From: an uncultured Verrucomicrobiota bacterium
Lineage (GTDB): Bacteria; Verrucomicrobiota; Verrucomicrobiae; Opitutales; Opitutaceae
Direction: 5' to 3'
DNA length: 7,265 bases
Assembly (NCBI GenBank): GCA_946481225.1
Contig: CAMLNJ010000145.1
Coordinates: 1-7,265, forward strand
Part shown: positions 1 through 4,272 of the stretch, piece after piece
Layout: each line of letters starts with the position of its first letter
Numbering within the stretch: position 1 is the stretch's first letter
The notes under the pieces: model-generated
Told to the model about the DNA's origin: nothing
Databases searched by the model: none
Seen by the model: the letters and a program-made list of their open reading frames with translations, nothing else
Position numbers and translations under genes: made by a program

Positions 1-3000
1 GCGCCGAGATAGTTGCTCACCACGACGTCATACGCGCCGGCCTGCCCGGGCGTGAGATTGTTCAGGACCAGCGAGGACGAGGTTCGACCGATCAACGGCT
101 CGCCGTTTTTGCGCCATTGATAGGCGAGCGGCCCGGTGCCGGCGCTCGCCGCCACCGTGAACATGACGCTGGAGGATTCAGTCCGGGTCTGGCCAAGAGG
201 ATGGATCGATATGGTCGGCGTCCGATCACCCGCGGCGTCGCGCAAGACATAGGACCGCGTCCTTCCTGCATCGATGGAGAATCCTTGGCCAAGCCATGCA
301 GGCACCTGGAGCGTTCCGCTACCACTTTCGTCCTGCCCCCAGGCGACCGCGGTGCCGTCGGCTTTGAGCGCGCACGAGTGGGAAGAACCCGCCGCGACGG
401 CGATCACTCCCGACAACCCGGCGGGCGGGGTCGCGTAGCCCGCGTAACCCCAACTCGCGAGCATGCCGTCCGATTTCAAAGCGAGGGAATGGTAGTAGCC
501 GCCCGCGACCGCGACGACCCCCGACAGGCCTGCGGGCACCGTGGCCTGGCCGTAGGAATTCAGGCCCCAGGCGACCACCCTGCCATCATTCTTGAGCGCG
601 AGCGAATGTCTTGGCCCCGCGGCGACCGCGATCACGCCGGAGAGTCCGGTCGGCACGGTGCACTGCCCGTCATCATTGTTCCCCCAGGCAAAGACGACGC
701 CATCACGCCTCAACGCGACCGTATGGTTATAACCCGCCGCAATCGCGACCACCCCCGAAAGCCCCGCCGGCGGAGCCGTATAACTCGGAGTGCCCCAGCC
801 CGTGATCGTGCCATCGGAGCAAAGGGCGAACGAATGGAAATACCCCGCCGCGACGGCGACGACGTCGGTCAAACCGGCGGGAACGGTGCTTTGAGAGTAT
901 TGATCCGAGCCCCAGGCGGCGACCGTGAGATCCCGCCGGATCGCCAACGCGTGCCCGCCGCTCGAATCCAGCGCGACAAACGACTCCGATTCCGACGGGG
1001 CCAAGCTGCCATCCGTATTCTCGCCCCAGCCGACCGCATGGGAGCGGCCGGGAGCGACGAGCACAAACATCGCGTCCGACGTCGAGGAGCCCGACGCGTT
1101 GGTCGCGACCAGTTGATAGTATCCCGCATCGAGTCGGCTGGCCGAAGAGATGACGAAAGCGGCCGAGGTGGCGCCCGAAATGACGCGGCCGTTGCGTTTC
1201 CACTGGTAGGCGACCGCGCCGCTCGGGCTGAGCACGCTGCCGGCGAGCTCGACCGAGCCGCCCGGCGAGACCACGCGCCCGCCGGTGGTCTGCGAAAGGA
1301 ATACCGGCGGCGCGGACGAAACCGTGAGGGACAAGACGGCCGATCCGCTGCCGAAACTGTTCGTCGCCTGGATCGAAATCGAGAACACGCCGGTGGCCAG
1401 CGGGCGGCCGCTGATCACCCCGGTCGCGTTGTCGATGCTCAGACCGGACGGCAGGCCGGAGGCGGCGAAACTGGCGGGGGAACCCGTCGCGCGAATCGTG
1501 AAGCTGAAAAGCGAACCCGCGCCGATGGCGAGCGAGCCGCCGTTGATAACCGCCGGAGGCGCGGAAACGGGAACGAGCGAACCGGTCAGCGTGTATTGGC
1601 CCGCGCTCCCGTAGGCGGTGTATCCGGTGGGCGACGACGACAGAGGCGATCCCGTGCCCGCCGGGGTGAGGCGCACATAGTAGAGGCCGGCCGACGCCGA
1701 GTAAGAAAGCGACGCGTCGGGGCCTCCGGCGGGATTCGATGAGGCGACCACGGTTCCCGCGGAGTTAAGCAGGTCCAGCTTGATGTCGGCGTTGTTTCCA
1801 CGAGGCCCGCCCGCCGGCGCGCTAAACGCGGTGGCGGAAAACTGGACGGGGCCCGCGCCGGTGCTCAGGGCGAAAACATCGATGTCGGTGCCGTTGGCCA
1901 GAACGCCGCCGAGGGAAAACGCACCGCCGGGAAAATCAGGCATGGCGGCGGCGGCCAAGGTGGATCCCGCCTCGTCCACGCGATAAGACGCCTTCGCCGA
2001 GATGATCGCGAAGTCGTCCTCGGTGTTGGTGGACCCATAGTAGTCGCCCTTGCTCCACTGGGTGACCGTGTAACCGTGGGGCGACCCCATGGTCGGGCCC
2101 CAAGAAGTGGCACCGCTGCCGTGCCCCCGATGATATTCGTCGCCCGGTTGCCCATCGTGAGAAAGACCGAAGTTGTGCCCCAACTCGTGGGAAACGGTTT
2201 GGGCGATGCTGTCCGAAGAAGAGGAATTATAGATCAACGCCGGAGAGTAGTGGGCGTAATTTGCGCTTCCGAAATAGTTCAGGTAAGCGACACCGAGCGC
2301 GTCCGATCTCGGCATCGCATAACCGTTCGCGTCGACATTCTTGGTGACAAGCGCGCGCCCGGTCCGATTCGTGAACACGGCCGGCTCCTCCGTGGTGACG
2401 TCGACGTCGAAGGGCGAAAAATCCTCCGCGACACGTTGCCAGATATCGATGATGGCGGCCTGCTCCCATTCGCTGAACGTCGTCTCGTCGAAATCGTCGC
2501 TGTATGGCCGCGCAAGGAAGGTTGTGACGCCGTAGCTCGAGTTCCACACCGTGCCGGTGATCGTGAGCCCGTTGAAATCGAGGTAGAGGACGTTGGGCGC
2601 GCCGGGCCGCGAATGCCGGATCGGCGGGCTGGAGATCGGCACCGCCCCCGACACGCCGAGCTCCTCCGGGACGGGGCCCGCTTCACGCTCGGCCATCACT
2701 CCGGTCTCCGCTTCCGCGCCTGCGGCGTGCGAGTGGCCGAAGTTGCAGGCATAAAACAAGGCCCCCTGCGCATCGGCATGCAGACTGGCGTAGTCCTCGC
2801 GCGGCACATGAAGCTCGCGCAAAACCTCGAACACCCTGCGCCTCGCCTCGCCGCCAAGAGGCTCGACGGAGTCGCGCAGCGCCCCCGCAGGCAGTGCGGC
2901 GAGCCACGCCACAAGCTCCGGCGCATCGTCGGGCTCAACGGTCGCCACTCGCGCCGCCGAAGGGGAAATCGGCGGCGGCCCGACCGGAGCAGGCGCGGGC

Positions 3001-3131
3001 GCCGGGTCTGATGTGAGTTGCGCGGTGGAGTTTTTTCCCGCGGTGCGGGCGGGCGTCGGCGGAGTCGGCTTCAAAAAGAAGCCCAGCAGGAGGATTGATC
3101 CGATCAGTGGAAGCAGGCGTGGGGTGCGCAT
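1..3131 (-). CDS. Secreted reprolysin-like zinc metalloprotease with PPC-like, Ig and RCC1 propeller domains (3' end missing)
   Basis: The frame is open from ATG 3129-3131 to the window edge, 1043 codons, with no stop. Residues 1-21 look like a signal peptide (Arg3/Arg5, hydrophobic 6-20, no lipobox). A Pro/Ala-rich pro-region follows to about 175. The catalytic domain (about 178-380) opens with APNVLYLDFNG and contains WQRVAEDFSPFDVDVTTEEP, typical of bacterial reprolysin-like (M12B-type) peptidases. It has the zinc site HELGHNFGLSHD (His315, Glu316, His319, His325) and a GPTMG candidate Met-turn (Met348). Then come a PPC-like beta domain (385-521), a putative-Ig domain (524-606), an Ig-like domain (608-693), an RCC1 propeller (696-965) and a further Ig-like domain (970 to edge). 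I infer an exported protease acting outside the cytoplasm, with the beta modules mediating substrate or surface contact. The substrate cannot be told. No Shine-Dalgarno precedes the start; it was chosen because it directly precedes the signal peptide. The gene diverges from the response regulator. Confidence 0.9.
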   Translation of the reverse strand, partial: MRTPRLLPLIGSILLLGFFLKPTPPTPARTAGKNSTAQLTSDPAPAPAPVGPPPISPSAARVATVEPDDAPELVAWLAALPAGALRDSVEPLGGEARRRVFEVLRELHVPREDYASLHADAQGALFYACNFGHSHAAGAEAETGVMAEREAGPVPEELGVSGAVPISSPPIRHSRPGAPNVLYLDFNGLTITGTVWNSSYGVTTFLARPYSDDFDETTFSEWEQAAIIDIWQRVAEDFSPFDVDVTTEEPAVFTNRTGRALVTKNVDANGYAMPRSDALGVAYLNYFGSANYAHYSPALIYNSSSSDSIAQTVSHELGHNFGLSHDGQPGDEYHRGHGSGATSWGPTMGSPHGYTVTQWSKGDYYGSTNTEDDFAIISAKASYRVDEAGSTLAAAAMPDFPGGAFSLGGVLANGTDIDVFALSTGAGPVQFSATAFSAPAGGPRGNNADIKLDLLNSAGTVVASSNPAGGPDASLSYSASAGLYYVRLTPAGTGSPLSSSPTGYTAYGSAGQYTLTGSLVPVSAPPAVINGGSLAIGAGSLFSFTIRATGSPASFAASGLPSGLSIDNATGVISGRPLATGVFSISIQATNSFGSGSAVLSLTVSSAPPVFLSQTTGGRVVSPGGSVELAGSVLSPSGAVAYQWKRNGRVISGATSAAFVISSASRLDAGYYQLVATNASGSSTSDAMFVLVAPGRSHAVGWGENTDGSLAPSESESFVALDSSGGHALAIRRDLTVAAWGSDQYSQSTVPAGLTDVVAVAAGYFHSFALCSDGTITGWGTPSYTAPPAGLSGVVAIAAGYNHTVALRRDGVVFAWGNNDDGQCTVPTGLSGVIAVAAGPRHSLALKNDGRVVAWGLNSYGQATVPAGLSGVVAVAGGYYHSLALKSDGMLASWGYAGYATPPAGLSGVIAVAAGSSHSCALKADGTAVAWGQDESGSGTLQVPAWLGQGFSIDAGRTRSYVLRDAAGDRTPTISIHPLGQTRTESSSVMFTVAASAGTGPLAYQWRKNGEPLIGRTSSSLVLNNLTPGQAGAYDVVVSNYLG
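237..1046 (-). repeat. RCC1-type repeats encoding a seven-bladed beta-propeller inside the metalloprotease
   Basis: Residues 696-965 of the minus-strand protease are tandem units of 37-39 residues. The pattern is roughly PAGLSGVVAVAAG..HS.AL..DG.V.AWG, the signature of RCC1 repeats. The Trp of the WG motif recurs at residues 702, 740, 779, 816, 855, 894 and 931, seven copies at intervals of 37-39. The first WG (SHAVGWGEN) has no preceding AG..HS.AL strand within the propeller. The last AG unit (FSIDAGRTRSYVLRD) has no WG after it. The two ends would therefore complement each other in one blade, as in known RCC1 folds. RCC1 propellers are protein- or ligand-binding scaffolds; the partner here is unknown. 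The repeats are conserved in protein but differ in DNA, so they are not recent duplications. Confidence 0.88.
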
Positions 3132-3186
3132 GGAAATGTCAGGAAGCGGAGGGGGACGACTGTCATCGGGCGCGCGACTCCCCCAA

Positions 3187-3203
3187 CGCCGGGGGAACCG
3201 GCG
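3187..3203. repeat. Inverted repeat, 6-bp stem with 5-nt loop
   Basis: CGCCGG (3187-3192) and CCGGCG (3198-3203) are perfect complements around a GGGAA loop. The hairpin would lie in the 5' leader of the protease mRNA if transcription starts upstream of it. No T-run follows on either strand, so a classical intrinsic terminator is unlikely. Confidence 0.45.
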
Positions 3204-3224
3204 CCTAGTGGCTCGGGAAATGGA

Positions 3225-3251
3225 GGCGGCGCGCCCGCGAGGCGCGCCGCC
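3225..3251. repeat. Strong inverted repeat, 11-bp perfect stem with 5-nt loop
   Basis: GGCGGCGCGCC (3225-3235) is the exact reverse complement of GGCGCGCCGCC (3241-3251), with the loop CGCGA between them. The stem is entirely G/C. The left arm can pair instead with GCCGCCTC at 3256-3263 (using 3223-3230), giving a competing 8-bp stem. There is no T-tract on either side. It may be a leader structure of the protease transcript, a protein-binding dyad, or a relic of a terminator. Confidence 0.6.
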
Positions 3252-3430
3252 CGATGCCGCCTCAATCACGACGCCGCGTCACCCACGCCAACCGGTGAAG
3301 GCGGCGAGGGACGCGGGTTCTGTGATCGGGGCGGCGGGGCATGGGGGATGCGAAACTGCTTGGGGCGTCACGCGCCGGAGGTCGCTAAACGACAACCGGA
3401 TGACATCCCCAATCCCTGTTCGCCGGTGCC

Positions 3431-3458
3431 TTTGCCTCAAACTTCCATTTTACCTCAA
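3431..3458 (+). repeat. Direct repeat TTTRCCTCAA, two copies 18 bp apart
   Basis: TTTGCCTCAA (3431-3440) and TTTACCTCAA (3449-3458) match at 9 of 10 positions with 8 bp between them. The second copy continues as CCTCAATCA (3453-3461), and the same nine bases occur again at 3260-3268. The pair overlaps the proposed -35 element of the regulator operon, as expected for activator or autoregulator sites. The binding protein is unknown; the adjacent NarL/LuxR-type regulator is one candidate. Confidence 0.4.
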
Positions 3459-3477
3459 TCAAAGTAGACCCTACGCT
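3449..3477 (+). promoter_or_regulatory. Candidate sigma-70-like promoter for the regulator-kinase operon
   Basis: TTTACC (3449-3454, four of six matches to TTGACA) is separated by 17 bp from TACGCT (3472-3477, three of six matches to TATAAT). It lies in the only A/T-rich patch of the intergenic region. A small dyad, GTAG-ACC-CTAC (3464-3474), sits between the two boxes. Transcription would start near 3484, leaving a leader of about 50 nt before the regulator start. The match is weak and rests on position as much as on sequence. Confidence 0.28.
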
Positions 3478-3490
3478 TCCGGTCCGGCCG

Positions 3491-3538
3491 ATGCTCTTCA
3501 CCATGAACGAATCAGCCCCGTCGCCTCTCGCCCGATGA
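3491..3538 (+). CDS. Possible 15-codon upstream ORF ending in the regulator start (ATGA overlap)
   Basis: ATG at 3491 opens a frame reading MLFTMNESAPSPLAR, with a second in-frame ATG at 3503. Its TGA (3536-3538) overlaps the regulator's ATG as ATGA. No Shine-Dalgarno precedes either ATG or the regulator start, so translation of this ORF could deliver ribosomes to the regulator by coupling. The first ATG would be almost leaderless if the proposed promoter is right. There is no recognisable product, and chance occurrence of so short an ORF is quite possible. Confidence 0.25.
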   Translation: MLFTMNESAPSPLAR

Positions 3539-4272
3539 CCGCCACTCCTCCTCGTTCGCCCGCCTCGCCCCGCATCCGCATCATCCTCATCGAGGACCAG
3601 GCGCTCGTCGCCGAGGGCATCGTCGCGGTCCTGCGCCAGGCCGAGGGCCTGGAAGTCGCCAAGGTGTTTCCGTCGGCCTCCGCCGCCTTGGCCGAGGAAC
3701 CCCTTCTGCGAGGCGTGGATGTCGTCCTCGTGGATTTTCACCTCGGCTCGAAGGACGAGGAGAAACTCCTGCGCCAGCTTCGCGACCGACTGTCGACCAC
3801 CCGTTGGATCTGGCTGAGCGGCGCCGTGACCACCGCCTCGCTGCTTCAAATCGACGAAATGCGTTTCCACGGTTTCGTCCACAAGGACGACCCCTCCTCG
3901 CATCTGCTCGACGCGGTCTTCGCCGCGATGGACGGCGGCATCTACAAGAGCCCGACCGCGCGCGCCCTGCTGGAGAAGCTCGCCCACGCCCCCGTCTGCG
4001 TGCCCAAGATCCTTTCGCCACGCGAGCAGGAGGTCCTCGCCCTCGTCGGCGAAGGAATGACCAACGAGGACATCGGCGCCATCCTCGGCCTCAGCGCCGC
4101 CACCGTGCAGACCCATCGTCGCAACATCATGGGCAAGCTCGGCGTCCACACGAGCGGCGCCCTCCAGGCCTACGCCCAGCAGGGCGGTTTCGCCGCGGGC
4201 TCGCCCTCGCCCGGCGCGGCGCGCCCGCCCCACCCGCCCGCGCCCGTCCCGGCGCGGAAACAAGAGACGTGA
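3535..4272 (+). CDS. NarL/LuxR-type response regulator, DNA-binding
   Basis: This 245-aa cytoplasmic protein has a receiver domain (about 14-130) and a LuxR-type helix-turn-helix (about 159-216). Receiver landmarks are the acidic pair Glu20-Asp21 in IILIEDQ, the phosphoacceptor Asp67 in VVLVDFHLG, Ser95 in WLSGAV and Lys117 in FVHKDD. The DNA-binding domain shows LSPREQEVLALVGEGMTNED and LSAATVQTHRRNIMGKLGV, characteristic of the family. Phosphorylation is expected to trigger dimerisation and DNA binding. The Pro/Ala-rich tail (217-245) is longer than usual for the family. The ATG at 3535 was chosen because it lies 13 residues before the receiver's first strand; the frame is open further upstream but that part lacks family character. 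The stop overlaps the kinase's GTG, so the two are co-transcribed and the kinase is the likely phosphodonor. Target genes are unknown. Confidence 0.93.
   Translation: MTATPPRSPASPRIRIILIEDQALVAEGIVAVLRQAEGLEVAKVFPSASAALAEEPLLRGVDVVLVDFHLGSKDEEKLLRQLRDRLSTTRWIWLSGAVTTASLLQIDEMRFHGFVHKDDPSSHLLDAVFAAMDGGIYKSPTARALLEKLAHAPVCVPKILSPREQEVLALVGEGMTNEDIGAILGLSAATVQTHRRNIMGKLGVHTSGALQAYAQQGGFAAGSPSPGAARPPHPPAPVPARKQET

Larger units (their letters stand above)
3132..3534. other. Divergent intergenic regulatory region between protease and response regulator
   Basis: About 400 bp separate the two divergent start codons, and I see no convincing protein gene here apart from a possible 15-codon leader ORF. 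The half near the protease is very G/C-rich and contains two hairpins (3187-3203 and 3225-3251). The half near the regulator holds the most A/T-rich stretch of the window (about 3429-3467), with repeated CCTCAA motifs and a weak candidate promoter. Both genes are presumably transcribed from this segment, so it is the natural place for shared operators. Confidence 0.7.

Noticed and set aside
117..1742. Long plus-strand open frame of 541 codons opposite the protease
   Set aside because: It is antisense to the metalloprotease. The translation is Arg/Gly/Asp-rich without domain character, and its internal periodicity merely mirrors the RCC1 repeats on the other strand.
2076..3011. Plus-strand frame of 311 codons
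   Set aside because: It is antisense to the protease catalytic domain, which has a clear HExxHxxGxxH site. The translation is Arg-rich and featureless.
3381..3393. GTCG-CTAAA-CGAC dyad as a regulator operator
   Set aside because: Arms of four bases are expected by chance in G/C-rich DNA, and no second copy was seen nearby.
3447..3452. TAAAAT on the minus strand as a -10 box for the protease
   Set aside because: No acceptable -35 hexamer lies 16-18 bp upstream of it, and it overlaps the plus-strand -35 candidate; not strong enough to list.
3013..3534. Upstream in-frame extension of the response regulator to ATG 3013
   Set aside because: It would add 174 residues of low-quality sequence overlapping the divergent protease start. 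The receiver begins naturally just after ATG 3535.
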